DNA from: Brachybacterium vulturis
GTDB lineage: Bacteria; Actinomycetota; Actinomycetes; Actinomycetales; Dermabacteraceae
Direction of reading: 5' to 3'
Assembly: GCF_002407185.1 (NCBI RefSeq)
Contig: NZ_CP023563.1
Location: forward strand, 558,001-622,000
DNA: 64,000 nucleotides
The position numbers and the translations under genes are program-made. Below the pieces are notes generated by a model. It saw nothing but the letters and a program-made list of their open reading frames with translations, did no database searches and was not told the DNA's origin. This document shows positions 17,823-28,562 of this stretch, piece by piece; position 1 is the stretch's first letter, and the number at the start of each line of letters is the position of its first letter.

Positions 17823-18814
17823 GAGTCCTGCGCGGGGCTCTGCTGATCGGGGCTCTGCTGATCAGGGCTGTGCGGAGCCGGGGTCCGCGGGTCGAGGGCG
17901 CTCGCGAGGCTGCGCGTGGCCAGTGAGCGGGCATGGCGCAGGATCGGTCCGTCGACCATGCGTCCCTCGTGCTCGAACACACCGGTGCTGTGCCGCTCGG
18001 CGGCGGCGAGGACCCCGCGGGCCCAGGCGGCCTCGGCGGGACTCGGCGCATAGGCGGCACGGACGGCGGCGGCCTGGGCGGGATGGATGCAGGCGGTGGC
18101 GGTGAAGCCGCTGGCCGCAGCGTCCTCGGCCTCGGTGCGCCAGCCGTCCTCGTCGGCGAGGTCGATGTGGATGGCGTCGATCGCGCTGCGGCCGTGGGCG
18201 CGGGCGGCCAGCAGCACGCTGGAGCGGGCGTGGCGGACCACGTCGCGGTAGCTGCCGTCGGCGTGGCGGGAGGAGGTGCCGCCGAGGGAGGCGATGAGAT
18301 CCTCCCCGCCCCACATCAGCGCCGCCACATCCGGGTGGGCGGCCAGCGTGGGTGCGGCGAGGATGCCGCGAGCCGTCTCGCACAGCGCCACCACCTGCAC
18401 GCCGGGCAGGGCGCCGACGAGGCGGTCCACGGCGGAGAGGCTGCTCGCCTTGGGCAGCATCACCCAGCGGGGACGGTGCGCGCTCAGCGCTCGCAGGTCC
18501 GCGTCGAAGTCAGGCCCGTCGGGGGCGTTGACCCGGATGATGGTGCGCGCCGGGTCCAGCGGGTGGGCGGCGACGGCCTCGCGGGCGGCACGCTTGTTCT
18601 CCGGGGCGACGGCGTCCTCGAGATCGAGGATCACGGCGTCGGCCCGGTCCGCGGCCTTGGCGAAGCGGTCGGGCCGATCCCCGGGGCAGAACAGCAGGGA
18701 GGGGCCCAGCGGGAAGGTCTCGTGGCCCTCGCCCGGGTGGGCGTCCGGGGCGCCGTGCCGCTCGCGGCAGGTGACCCGGCTGCCGGGGGTCAGGTGCTCG
18801 TGCGTCATGGTCAT
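17819..18814 (-). CDS. CitE-like beta-hydroxyacyl-CoA lyase (HpcH/HpaI aldolase family)
   Basis: This 331-residue TIM-barrel CoA-ester lyase shows SLLFCPGDRPDRFAKAADRA, the metal-site DAVILDLEDAVAPENKRAAR, a second acidic segment in VVALCETARGILAAP, and MWGGEDLIASLGG. Homologues such as M. tuberculosis Rv2498c and human CLYBL act on citramalyl-CoA, methylmalyl-CoA or HMG-CoA-type substrates. HMG-CoA from leucine would fit this operon. The C-terminus is a low-complexity tail, SPDQQSPDQQSPAQDS, from a 15-base direct repeat. It overlaps the genes on both sides by ATGA. Confidence 0.88.
   Translation of the reverse strand: MTMTHEHLTPGSRVTCRERHGAPDAHPGEGHETFPLGPSLLFCPGDRPDRFAKAADRADAVILDLEDAVAPENKRAAREAVAAHPLDPARTIIRVNAPDGPDFDADLRALSAHRPRWVMLPKASSLSAVDRLVGALPGVQVVALCETARGILAAPTLAAHPDVAALMWGGEDLIASLGGTSSRHADGSYRDVVRHARSSVLLAARAHGRSAIDAIHIDLADEDGWRTEAEDAAASGFTATACIHPAQAAAVRAAYAPSPAEAAWARGVLAAAERHSTGVFEHEGRMVDGPILRHARSLATRSLASALDPRTPAPHSPDQQSPDQQSPAQDS
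17834..17863. repeat. 15-base tandem repeat at the 3' end of the CitE-like gene
   Basis: Two perfect tandem copies of GGGGCTCTGCTGATC (17834-17848 and 17849-17863) are followed by a degenerate third. They encode the repeated SPDQQ tail. The repeat is in frame and outside the catalytic fold. Confidence 0.85.
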
Positions 18815-19563
18815 GAGATCTCCTGGTCGGGCGTGGGTCGGTAGTGCATGAGGGTGGTGCGGGCGGCGCGGACCACGACCTCGCCGTGCTGGTTGCGGCC
18901 GGTGTGGACGAGGGAGACGACCGCCTGACCGGGCCGGGAGCCGGAGGCGCGGACACCGAGCACGGTGGTCTCGCTGTAGAGCGTGTCGCCGTGGTGCAGC
19001 GGGTGGGGGAAGGAGATCTCCCCGAAGCCGAGGTTCGCCACCAGGGTGCCCTGGGTGATCTGGGCGACCGAGGCGCCGACGACGGTCGCGAGGGTGAGCA
19101 TCGAGTTCACCAGGCGCTGCCCGAACTCGGTGGTCTCGCTCCAGGCGGCATCGAGGTGGAGGGCCTGCGGGTTCATCGTCATGGTGGAGAACAGGACGTT
19201 GTCCGCCTCGCTGATGGTGCGGCCGGGGCGGTGCACGTAGGTCGCACCGCTCTGCAGCTCGTCGGCGTACATCCCTCGCTGGACGATGCGGGGGCCGTCG
19301 GGGAGGTCCGGGAGGGAGGGGCCGGGACCGGGGCCGACACCCTCGGCGGAGTCGTGGACCGGACCGGAGCCGGCGTCCTCGCCGGAGTCGTGGACCGAAT
19401 CGGCACCGGGGCCGGGCACCGGGTCGTGGCCGGGGGCCGGCTCATGGACCGAGTCCGGGCCGGGACCGTGCACGGGCTCATGGCCGGGGGCCGGCTCATG
19501 GACGGAATCGGCGCCGGGACCGGGGACGGGCTCGTGCGTGTGGGCGTGGGCGTGGTCGGTCAT
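18811..19563 (-). CDS. MaoC-family (R)-enoyl-CoA hydratase with repetitive N-terminal extension
   Basis: The last ~155 of 250 residues form a single hotdog MaoC domain (MYADELQSGATYVHRPGRTI, ADNVLFSTMTMNPQALHLDA, GTLVANLGFGEISFPHPLHH), like Rv2499c-type dehydratases beside citE. The first ~95 residues are unusual: HAHAHTH followed by three 18-residue repeats of the type EPVPGPGADSVHEPAPGH and a degenerate remainder. The ATG at 19563 overlaps the upstream carboxylase stop by ATGA. An internal start at the domain boundary (residue 97, MYADEL) is possible but has no obvious ribosome site. The likely job is hydration of 3-methylglutaconyl-CoA or a mesaconyl-CoA-type ester. Confidence 0.85.
   Translation of the reverse strand: MTDHAHAHTHEPVPGPGADSVHEPAPGHEPVHGPGPDSVHEPAPGHDPVPGPGADSVHDSGEDAGSGPVHDSAEGVGPGPGPSLPDLPDGPRIVQRGMYADELQSGATYVHRPGRTISEADNVLFSTMTMNPQALHLDAAWSETTEFGQRLVNSMLTLATVVGASVAQITQGTLVANLGFGEISFPHPLHHGDTLYSETTVLGVRASGSRPGQAVVSLVHTGRNQHGEVVVRAARTTLMHYRPTPDQEIS
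19372..19533. repeat. 54-base minisatellite in the MaoC gene
   Basis: Three tandem 54-base units encode residues 11-28, 29-46 and 47-64 of the MaoC protein (consensus EPVPGPGADSVHEPAPGH). The third unit diverges after GADSVHD. The unit length is a multiple of three, so copy-number changes keep the frame. Confidence 0.85.
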
Positions 19564-21608
19564 GAGCGGGCCTCCTGCGGGGTGAGATGGGTGGACGGGT
19601 CCGTGGCGGATGGAGCCCGGTCTGCGGCGGATGCGGGAGCACGGGCCTCCGCAGGAGCATCGTCGTGGGGGGCTTCCGTCGGCTCCTCGGGCAGCACCTG
19701 GGCGACCTCTTCGCCGCGGGCCACCCGGTGGCCGGCACCGACGTGCAGGCGCACGATGCCGGCGCCGGGGGCGCGGAGGGTGTGCTCCATCTTCATCGCC
19801 TCGACCACCAGCACCGGATCACCGGCCTCGACCCGGTCGCCATCGGCCACCAGCACGGTGGTGACGGTGCCGGGCATCGGTGACTCGAGGGTGGGTGCCG
19901 CCCCCTGTCCGGTGGCGCTGTGGATGCGGCGGTGCAGGATCAGCTCGCGGTCCTGGCCCGGCAGCCCGAGCCATACCGCCTCCTCGGCGACGTGGTGGGT
20001 CAGCGGGAGGCGGCAGCCGTCGACGGTGACGGCGCCGGCGTGCAGGGCGAGGTCGACCTCGACCTCGCCGAGGCGTGCCCGGGCGCGGCTCGGGGTGCCG
20101 GTCAGCGCGATCTCCTGCAGCTCCCCGTCGTGCCCGTCGAGGCGCACCACGAACGGGGCGGGCTGTGCGAGCCGCCAGCCGGAGGGGCGGTGCCAGAGGT
20201 CGTCGGGCCGGGAGCGGGCCACCTGGTCCCAGTGCAGCAGGGCCGCGACCGCGAGCGTCTGCACGGTGACCGGGGGCGGGGCGAGCTCGGGCAGGCGGCG
20301 CTGGATCAGTCCGGTGTCCAGGTCGCCGCTGGCCACCTCGTCCAGGGCGAGCAGGGTGCGCAGGAAGCTGGTGTTGGTGACCACGCCGAGCACATGCGTG
20401 GCGGCGAGGGCCCGGTCCAGGGCGGCGAGCGCCTGGGTGCGGGTGGGGGCGTGGGCGATCACCTTGGCGAGCATCGGGTCGTAGCTGCTGGAGACGGTGG
20501 TGCCGACCTCCAGGGCGTGGTCGACCCGCGCGTGCTCCGGCAGGGCGAGGGCCAGCACCGTGCCGCCGGTCGGCAGGAACCCTGCGGCCGTGTCCTCGGC
20601 GTAGACGCGGGCCTCGATCGCGTGGCCCTCCAGGTGCACCTGGTCCTGGGTCAGCGACAGCGGCCGGCCGTCGGCGATGCGGAGCTGCTCGGCGACCAGG
20701 TCGATCCCGGTGACGGCCTCGGTGACGGCGTGCTCGACCTGCAGCCGGGTGTTCATCTCGAGGAAGAAGGGCTCCTCGGGGGCGGCGGCGTCGATGATGA
20801 ACTCGACGGTGCCGGCGCCGCGGTAGTCCACCGCGCGGGCGGCGGCGACCGCGGCCTGCCCGAAGCGTTCGCGCTGCGCGGGGGTGAGGGAGGGGCTGGG
20901 CGCCTCCTCGATCACCTTCTGGTGACGGCGCTGCAGGGAGCATTCGCGCTCGCCCAGGTGGATCACGTTCCCGTGGCTGTCGGCGAGGACCTGCACCTCG
21001 ATATGGCGCGGCGCGGTGATCAGCCGCTCGAGGAAGAGGGTGTCGTCACCGAAGGCGCCGGCGGCCTCGCGGCGGGCGGCCGCGAGCGCGGCCGGCAGCT
21101 CCTCCGCCGTGGTGACTTCGTGCATCCCCTTGCCGCCGCCGCCGGCGGCGGGCTTGACCAGCACCGGGAACCCGATCTCGGCGGCACCGGCGATCAGGGC
21201 GGCGTCGTCGAGTCCGGGGTCGGCGATGCCGGGCACGACGGGCACGGCGCGGGCGGTGACCGCGGTGCGGGCGGCGATCTTGTCGCCCATGGTCTCGATC
21301 GCGGCGGCCGGGGGGCCGATGAACACCAGTCCGGCCTCGTCGCAGGCACGGGCGAAGTCGGCGCGCTCGGCGAGGAAGCCGTAGCCGGGGTGGACGGCGT
21401 GGGCTCCGGTGGCTCGCGCGGCGGCGATGATCCCGGCGCCGTCGAGGTAGGAGCCGATGCGCACGGACCGGTCGGCGGCGGCCACATGGGCGGCGCCGGC
21501 GTCCTCGTCGGTGTGCACGGCGATGCCTCTCAGGCCGAGCCGGTGCAGGGTGCGGAGGATCCGCATCGCGATCTCGCCGCGGTTGGCGATCAGGACAGCG
21601 TGGATCAT
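19560..21608 (-). CDS. Acyl-CoA carboxylase biotin-carboxylase/BCCP subunit (MCC alpha type)
   Basis: This 682-residue subunit fuses a biotin carboxylase and a biotin carrier domain. The N-terminus (VLIANRGEIAMRILRTLHRL), the ATP-grasp glycine loop VKPAAGGGGKGMHEV, the HLGERECSLQRRHQKVIEEA motif and FLEMNTRLQVEHAVTE are all intact. The biotinyl lysine is K606 in EAMKMEH. Context points to 3-methylcrotonyl-CoA carboxylase of leucine degradation. After the carrier domain there is an acidic, Ala-rich tail of about 40 residues. It starts 7 bases after the carboxyltransferase gene and overlaps the MaoC start. Confidence 0.92.
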   Translation of the reverse strand: MIHAVLIANRGEIAMRILRTLHRLGLRGIAVHTDEDAGAAHVAAADRSVRIGSYLDGAGIIAAARATGAHAVHPGYGFLAERADFARACDEAGLVFIGPPAAAIETMGDKIAARTAVTARAVPVVPGIADPGLDDAALIAGAAEIGFPVLVKPAAGGGGKGMHEVTTAEELPAALAAARREAAGAFGDDTLFLERLITAPRHIEVQVLADSHGNVIHLGERECSLQRRHQKVIEEAPSPSLTPAQRERFGQAAVAAARAVDYRGAGTVEFIIDAAAPEEPFFLEMNTRLQVEHAVTEAVTGIDLVAEQLRIADGRPLSLTQDQVHLEGHAIEARVYAEDTAAGFLPTGGTVLALALPEHARVDHALEVGTTVSSSYDPMLAKVIAHAPTRTQALAALDRALAATHVLGVVTNTSFLRTLLALDEVASGDLDTGLIQRRLPELAPPPVTVQTLAVAALLHWDQVARSRPDDLWHRPSGWRLAQPAPFVVRLDGHDGELQEIALTGTPSRARARLGEVEVDLALHAGAVTVDGCRLPLTHHVAEEAVWLGLPGQDRELILHRRIHSATGQGAAPTLESPMPGTVTTVLVADGDRVEAGDPVLVVEAMKMEHTLRAPGAGIVRLHVGAGHRVARGEEVAQVLPEEPTEAPHDDAPAEARAPASAADRAPSATDPSTHLTPQEARS

Positions 21609-21615
21609 CAGTACC

Positions 21616-23217
21616 TCACATCCGGAAGACGCCGTGGCTGGGCTCGGCCAGCGGGGCGCGGGAGACGACGTCCAGGGCCAGGCCCAGCACGGTGCGGGTG
21701 TCGGCGGGGTCGATGACCCCGTCGTCCCAGAGCCGGGCGGTGGAGTAGTAGGGGCTGCCCTGGGTCTCGTACTCCTCGATGATGGGGCGCGTGAACTCGG
21801 CCTCCTCCTGCTCGCTCCAGGTGCCGCCGCCCGCCTCGATCCGGTCGCGCTTGACGGTGGCGAGCACGGCGGCGGCCTGCGCGCCGCCCATCACGGACAC
21901 CCGCGCGTTCGGCCACAGCCACAGGAAGCGCGGCGAGTAGGCGCGGCCGCACATCGAGTAGGTCCCGGCGCCGAAGGAGCCGCCGATGACGATGGTGAGC
22001 TTGGGGACCCGGGCGCAGGCGACGGCGGTGACCATCTTCGCGCCGTCCTTGGCGATGCCGCCGCGCTCGTACTCGGCACCCACCATGAACCCGGCGATGT
22101 TCTGCAGGAACACCAGCGGGATCTCGCGCTGATCGCAGAGCTCGACGAAGTGTGCGCCCTTGAGCGCGGACTCGCTGAACAGCACGCCGTTGTTGGCGAC
22201 GATGCCGACGCGGTGGCCGTGGATCCGGGCGAAGCCGGTGACCAGGGTGGTGCCGTAGGTGGGCTTGAACTCGGAGAACTCCCCGGCGTCGACGACCCGG
22301 GCGATCACCTCGTGCACGTCGTAGGGGGTGGAGAGGTCCGTCGGCACCGCGGCGCCCATGGTCGCCGGGTCGACGACCGGCTCGCGCGCCTCCTCGCGCG
22401 GCAGCACCGGGGCGGGGTCCGGGAGGGTGTCGACGATGTCGCGGAGGATCGACAGGGCGTGCTCGTCGTCCTCGGCGAGGTGGTCGGCGACGCCGGAGAC
22501 CTCGGTGTGCATCACCCCGCCGCCGAGGTCCTCGGCGCTGACCTCCTCGCCGGTGGCGGCCTTCACCAGCGGCGGTCCGCCCAGGAAGATCGTGCCCTGC
22601 TCGCGGACGATGACGGTCTGGTCGCTCATCGCCGGCACGTAGGCGCCGCCCGCGGTGGAGGAGCCCATCACGGCGGAGAGCTGCGCGATCCCTGCGGCGC
22701 TCATCCGGGCCTGGTGGTAGAAGATCCGCCCGAAGTGGTCGCGGTCGGGGAACACCTCGTCCTGCATCGGCAGGTAGGCGCCGCCGGAGTCCACGAGGTA
22801 CACGCAGGGCAGGCGGTTCTCCTGCGCGATCTCCTGGGCCCGCAGGTGCTTCTTCACGGTCATCGGGAAGTAGGTGCCGCCCTTGACGGTGGCGTCGTTG
22901 GCGAGGATCAGGCAGTGCCGTCCCTGGATCATCCCGACCCCGGCGACCACCCCGGCGCCCGGGGCGGAGCCGTCGTACATCCCCTCCGCCGCCAGCGGCG
23001 CGATCTCGAGGAAGGGCGTGCCCGGATCGAGCAGGCGGTCGATGCGCTCACGGGCCAGCAGCTTGCCGCGGGAGCGGTGCTTCTCCCGAGCGGAGGCGGA
23101 GCCGCCGTCGGCCGCGACGGCGAGGCGCCGCCGCAGCTCGGCGACCAGGGATTCCATCGCGTCGGCGCGGTCGGTGGCGGCGCTGTGCGGGGGGACGGCG
23201 GTGCGCAGTACATCCAT
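21616..23217 (-). CDS. Acyl-CoA carboxylase carboxyltransferase subunit (MCC beta type)
   Basis: This 533-residue carboxyltransferase begins with the [20 protein letters not shown] block and contains the 3-methylcrotonyl-CoA-type segments [39 protein letters not shown] and [20 protein letters not shown], followed by [16 protein letters not shown]. These resemble MCC beta more than propionyl-CoA carboxylase. It transfers carboxyl from the biotin of the next gene product to 3-methylcrotonyl-CoA. It starts 3 bases after the bkdC stop. The start ATG at 23217 lacks a strong ribosome site and probably relies on coupling. Confidence 0.92.
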   Translation of the reverse strand: MDVLRTAVPPHSAATDRADAMESLVAELRRRLAVAADGGSASAREKHRSRGKLLARERIDRLLDPGTPFLEIAPLAAEGMYDGSAPGAGVVAGVGMIQGRHCLILANDATVKGGTYFPMTVKKHLRAQEIAQENRLPCVYLVDSGGAYLPMQDEVFPDRDHFGRIFYHQARMSAAGIAQLSAVMGSSTAGGAYVPAMSDQTVIVREQGTIFLGGPPLVKAATGEEVSAEDLGGGVMHTEVSGVADHLAEDDEHALSILRDIVDTLPDPAPVLPREEAREPVVDPATMGAAVPTDLSTPYDVHEVIARVVDAGEFSEFKPTYGTTLVTGFARIHGHRVGIVANNGVLFSESALKGAHFVELCDQREIPLVFLQNIAGFMVGAEYERGGIAKDGAKMVTAVACARVPKLTIVIGGSFGAGTYSMCGRAYSPRFLWLWPNARVSVMGGAQAAAVLATVKRDRIEAGGGTWSEQEEAEFTRPIIEEYETQGSPYYSTARLWDDGVIDPADTRTVLGLALDVVSRAPLAEPSHGVFRM

Positions 23218-23220
23218 GGA

Positions 23221-24755
<1,535 letters not shown>

Positions 24756-24756
<1 letters not shown>

Positions 24757-25751
24757 CAGGCTGCCTCCCTCGAGTTGCGCCGGCCCAGTGTGCGATCCAC
24801 CGCGTCCAGGATCCGGTCGATGCCGGGCAGGTAGTGGTCCTCCAGCACGCCCGGCGGATAGGGAATGTCGAAGCCGGTCACCCGTTCGGGGGCCGCCTCC
24901 AGATGGGCGAAGCAGTCCTCGACCACGGAGGTGATCACCTCGGAGGAGAGCGAGACGTTGCCGGGTGCCTCGTGGGCGACCACCAGGTGGCCGGTGCGGC
25001 GCACGCTCGCGGCGACCGTGTCCCGGTCCAGCGGGGACAGGGAGCGCAGGTCGATGACCTCGAGGTCGATGCCGTCGTCCTCCGCGGCCACCGCCGCCTC
25101 CAGCGCGGTGACCACCAGCGGCCCGTAGGCGACCAGGGTCGCGTCCCGACCCTCGCGCAGCACCCGTGCGGAGGAGAGATCGGCGGTCACCGAGGTGTCG
25201 ACCTCGCCCTTGGACCAGTAGCGGCGCTTCGGCTCGAGCACCATCACCGGGTCGTCGCACTCGATCGCGGCACGCATCGTGGAGTAGGCGTCCTGGGGGT
25301 CGGCGACGGTGACCACCCGCAGGCCGGGGGTGTGCGCGAAGTACGCCTCGGGGCTCTCCGAGTGGTGCTCGACGGCACCGATGCCGCCGCCGAAGGGGAT
25401 CCGGATGGTCAGCGGCATCCGCACCGCGCCGCTGGTGCGGTAGTGGAGACGGGCGACCTGGGCGACGATCTGGTCGAAGCCGGGGTAGACGAAGCCGTCG
25501 AACTGGATCTCGGACACCGGGCGCATCCCGCGGTAGGCCATGCCCACGGAGGCGCCGATGATCCCGGACTCCGCCAGCGGCGAGTCGATCACGCGGGAGG
25601 CGCCGAAACGCTCCTTCAGCCCGTCGGTGATCCGGAAGACGCCGCCGAGGGTGCCGATGTCCTCGCCGATCAGCACCACGTCCTCGCTGGCCTCGAGGGA
25701 GTCGCGCAGTGCGGCGTTCAGTGCGGCGGCCATGGTCATGGTGGTGCTCAT
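24756..25751 (-). CDS. bkdB: Branched-chain 2-oxoacid dehydrogenase E1 beta subunit
   Basis: This 331-residue transketolase-like subunit has VVLIGEDIGTLGGVFRITDG and the DSPLAESGIIGASVGMAYRG block, then EIQFDGFVYPGFDQIVAQ and VEHHSESPEAYFAHTPGL. All are typical of BCKDH or pyruvate dehydrogenase beta chains. The ATG at 25751 overlaps the E1 alpha stop by ATGA and sets the length to the family norm. It combines with bkdA as the thiamine-diphosphate heterotetramer that decarboxylates branched-chain 2-oxoacids. Confidence 0.94.
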
Positions 25752-26884
25752 GCCGATGATCCCTCCGTCTGCTCGGGGGCCAGCGAGTCGGTGAAGGCGC
25801 GGAACTGCTCCCGCTGCCGCAGCAGGCCCGGATGCTCGGTGGACAGCACGTTCTCGAACATGCTCTCCGGTGCCGGGGAGGGCAGTGCGGCCACCGCCTC
25901 CTGCATGGCGGTGGTGGCCTCCTGGCTGCGCTGCTCCGCCTCGGTGCGCAGCTCCCCGACGGGGGCGCCGAGCTGCTCGAGATGCCGCTCCAGCCGCCCC
26001 AGCGGGCAGCGCCGGCGCCAGTGCTCCAGCTCCTTCTCCTCGCGATAGCGGGTGGGATCGTCGCTGGTGGTGTGGGGGCCGAGACGGTAGGTGACGGCCT
26101 CGATGAACATCGGCCCCTTGCCGGCGCGGATGTGCTGGGCGGCGAGCAGGCTGGCCGCTCGGACGGCGAGCACGTCGTTGCCGTCGACCCGGAGGGAGGG
26201 GATCCCGAAACCGGTGGGTCGCAGGGCGATCGGCACGGTTGCCTGCACGTCCACCGGCTCGGAGATCGCGTAGTGGTTGTTCTGGCAGAAGAAGAGCACC
26301 GGCGCCTGGAACGACGCCGCGAAGACCATGGCCTCGTTCGTGTCCCCCTGGCTGAGGGCGCCGTCGCCGAAGCAGGCGACGGCGAGGTCGTCCTTGCCCT
26401 GCGCCTGGGTGGCCATCGCGTAGCCGACGGCATGGTGGGTCTGCGCACCGATGATCACCTGCGGGGTGGCCATGTGGTGGGCGAAGGGGCCCCAGCCGGA
26501 CAGGGTGGTGCCGCGCCAGACGGAGAGCATCTCCGCCGGGCCCACCCCGCGGCACCAGGCCAGGGCGTTCTCGCGGTACGAGGTGAACAGGAAGTCCGTC
26601 TCCGGCAGGGCCCGGCCCAGACCGATCTGGGCGGCCTCCTGGCCGCGCAGCGGGGGCCAGAGGCCCAGCTCGCCCTGCCGCTGCAGGGCGACGGCCTCCT
26701 CGTCGATCGCTCGCACCACGGCCATGTCCAGGTACAGGCTCGTCAGCAGCTCCCGGTCCACGTCGGCCAGCAGCGGGTCCAGGGTGGCATCGGGGCGTCG
26801 GGTGCCGTCCTCGCGGAGGACGTGCAGGGGCGTGTCGAGTCCAGCGACCAGGTCGTGGTCGGGAGCTGACGTGGTCGTCAACAT
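25748..26884 (-). CDS. bkdA: Branched-chain 2-oxoacid dehydrogenase E1 alpha subunit
   Basis: This 378-residue alpha subunit contains the thiamine-diphosphate motif CFGDGALSQGDTNEAMVFA through FFCQNNHYAI, and the phosphorylation-loop segment YRLGPHTTSDDPTRYR typical of BCKDH. The ATG at 26884 has TGGAGG upstream and is preferred over in-frame codons up to 27031, which would lie in the promoter region. It is the first gene of an eight-gene minus-strand operon in which nearly every junction is a 1-4 base overlap. The divergent Lrp regulator at 27063 probably controls it. Confidence 0.94.
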   Translation of the reverse strand: MLTTTSAPDHDLVAGLDTPLHVLREDGTRRPDATLDPLLADVDRELLTSLYLDMAVVRAIDEEAVALQRQGELGLWPPLRGQEAAQIGLGRALPETDFLFTSYRENALAWCRGVGPAEMLSVWRGTTLSGWGPFAHHMATPQVIIGAQTHHAVGYAMATQAQGKDDLAVACFGDGALSQGDTNEAMVFAASFQAPVLFFCQNNHYAISEPVDVQATVPIALRPTGFGIPSLRVDGNDVLAVRAASLLAAQHIRAGKGPMFIEAVTYRLGPHTTSDDPTRYREEKELEHWRRRCPLGRLERHLEQLGAPVGELRTEAEQRSQEATTAMQEAVAALPSPAPESMFENVLSTEHPGLLRQREQFRAFTDSLAPEQTEGSSA

Positions 26885-27062
26885 TCGGACCTCCAGAATC
26901 CGCAGCGCCTGGTGGGCGCATGGGACGTCCGCACCGGGTGGGTGCCGTGACGTCGTCGTCGTGATCCACGTTACGTCCGGAGTGCAAGGCGTACAACAAA
27001 TACGGAGCAAGTTCAGCAGAATGCTCAACATCTCAGGCTACGGTGCCGTAGAATTGGGCGTT
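26885..27062. promoter_or_regulatory. Divergent bkdA / bkdR promoter region
   Basis: This 178-base intergenic stretch has a relatively AT-rich core around 26990-27035 (runs such as ACAACAAATA) of the kind Lrp proteins bind. On the plus strand TAGAAT (27049-27054) is an excellent -10 only 8 bases before the regulator ATG. No confident minus-strand -35/-10 pair could be assigned. Confidence 0.5.
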
Positions 27063-27533
27063 ATGCGCATCGTGGATGACACCGACCGTCGACTTCTGCT
27101 GGCCATGACGGAGAACCCCCGCTCGACGATCGTCTCCCTCGCCGAGCGTTTGGGCCTGTCCCGCAACACCGTCCAGTCGCGCCTGGCCGCCCTGGAGGCC
27201 GGGCAGGCGCTGCAGGGCTACGACCGGCGCCTGCACGCGGCCTCCCTCGGGTATCCGCTGACCGCGTTCATGGAGACGCAGGTGGACCAGCCCCGGCTCG
27301 AGCAGGTGATCGCGCAGCTGCGGGAGATCCCCGAGGTGGTGCAGGTGCACGGGCTGAGCGGCCTGCAGGACATCCTGGTGCGCTGCGTGTGCCGCGACAC
27401 CGATGACCTCTATCGGGTCAACAAGCTGGTGCTGGGCTGCGAGGGCGTGATCCGCACCGACACCTCGCTGGCGATGGGCGAGCTGATCCCCTTCCGCCTG
27501 GCGCCGGTGCTCGAGCGCGACCTGCGCCGCTGA
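27063..27533 (+). CDS. Lrp/AsnC-family regulator of the bkd operon (BkdR-like)
   Basis: This 156-residue Lrp-type regulator has the N-terminal helix-turn-helix DRRLLLAMTENPRSTIVSLA, then ERLGLSRNTVQSRLAAL. A RAM ligand-binding domain follows, with FMETQVDQPRLEQVIAQLRE and VQVHGLSGLQDILVRCVCRD. The ATG at 27063 has no ribosome-binding site but lies 8 bases after a TAGAAT -10, so the mRNA is probably leaderless. An in-frame ATG at 27021 is less likely. Divergence from bkdA and family precedent make it the probable branched-chain-responsive regulator. Confidence 0.86.
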   Translation: MRIVDDTDRRLLLAMTENPRSTIVSLAERLGLSRNTVQSRLAALEAGQALQGYDRRLHAASLGYPLTAFMETQVDQPRLEQVIAQLREIPEVVQVHGLSGLQDILVRCVCRDTDDLYRVNKLVLGCEGVIRTDTSLAMGELIPFRLAPVLERDLRR

Positions 27534-27554
27534 GCAGCTCAGCGGGTCAGCGGG

Positions 27555-28562
27555 TCAGCCCTCGGCGAGCGCTACCGGCTGGCCGGTGCGCACGGACTCC
27601 TGGGCGGCGGCGACCACGCGGACGGTCCGCAGCCCCACCTCACCGGTGGGATCGACGGCACGGCCCTCGCGCACGGCCCCCAGGAAGGCGTCCAGCAGCA
27701 GGGCGTCCAGGTCGCTCCCGTAGGGCAGCCACTGGCCGGGCCCGCCCACGTGCTGGGCGAAGGCGTCGATCTGCAGCTGACCACCGGTGCCGACGGCCTG
27801 CAGGCGCAGCCCGCCCCAGGTGGGGGCATCCTCGGGCAGCGACCAGGAGCAGTCGATCGTCGCCACCAGGCCCGAGCCGTAGGTGAGCGTGACCAGTCCG
27901 CCGGTCTCGGCGCCCTCTCCGGCCCGCTCGGCGTGCAGGATGCGGTTGGTGGTGGCGTGGACGGTCGCGGGCGGGCCCAGGACGGAGTCGAGGATCTCGG
28001 CGAGGTGGACGGTGTGATCCACCATCGCGCCGCCGCCGGCCAGCTCCACGTCGGTGAACCAGTCCCGAGCGGTGGGCAGCTTGCCGTTGTTGGTGCCGGT
28101 CAGGCCGATCACCTCACCGAGGGCGCCGTCGGCCAGTGCGGTGCGCAGCGTCTCGACGGCGGGCGAGAAGTGCACCGGGAAGGCGGTCATCAGCACCACG
28201 CCGGCCTCGCGGCAGGCCGCCACCATCGCCTCGGCGTCGGGGATGGAGGTGGCCAGCGGCTTCTCGCACAGCACGTGCGCGCCGCGACGAGCGGCCTCCA
28301 GCACGAGATCCCGGTGATGGGCGTTGGCGCTGGTCACCACGATCGCGTCCGGGCCCCCGGGCCAGGCGTCCCAGGCGTCGGCGTAGGAGGGGACCACCCG
28401 CACCCCGCGCACATCGCCGTAGCCGTCCGGATCGGCGACCACCAGCTCCACATCGGTGCGGGACTCGAGCAGGGCGGCATAGGAGCCCGCGTGGGTGTGG
28501 GCGCAGCTCATCAGCGCGACCTTGAGCGGCGCAGCGGGGTCGGTGGGTGGTGCGGTCAGCAT
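27555..28562 (-). CDS. Gfo/Idh/MocA-family oxidoreductase (1)
   Basis: This 335-residue NAD(P)-dependent sugar or inositol dehydrogenase-like protein has the family EKP motif in HVLCEKPLATSI, a preceding VTSANAHHRDLVLEAARRGA, and the C-terminal domain segment GGGAMVDHTVHLAEILDSVL where the His/Asp catalytic pair normally lies. The nucleotide site is atypical: the usual GxGxxG is replaced by ALMSCAHTHAGSYAALL. Its ATG overlaps the stop of the second oxidoreductase by 7 bases. The substrate cannot be told. Confidence 0.85.
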   Translation of the reverse strand: MLTAPPTDPAAPLKVALMSCAHTHAGSYAALLESRTDVELVVADPDGYGDVRGVRVVPSYADAWDAWPGGPDAIVVTSANAHHRDLVLEAARRGAHVLCEKPLATSIPDAEAMVAACREAGVVLMTAFPVHFSPAVETLRTALADGALGEVIGLTGTNNGKLPTARDWFTDVELAGGGAMVDHTVHLAEILDSVLGPPATVHATTNRILHAERAGEGAETGGLVTLTYGSGLVATIDCSWSLPEDAPTWGGLRLQAVGTGGQLQIDAFAQHVGGPGQWLPYGSDLDALLLDAFLGAVREGRAVDPTGEVGLRTVRVVAAAQESVRTGQPVALAEG

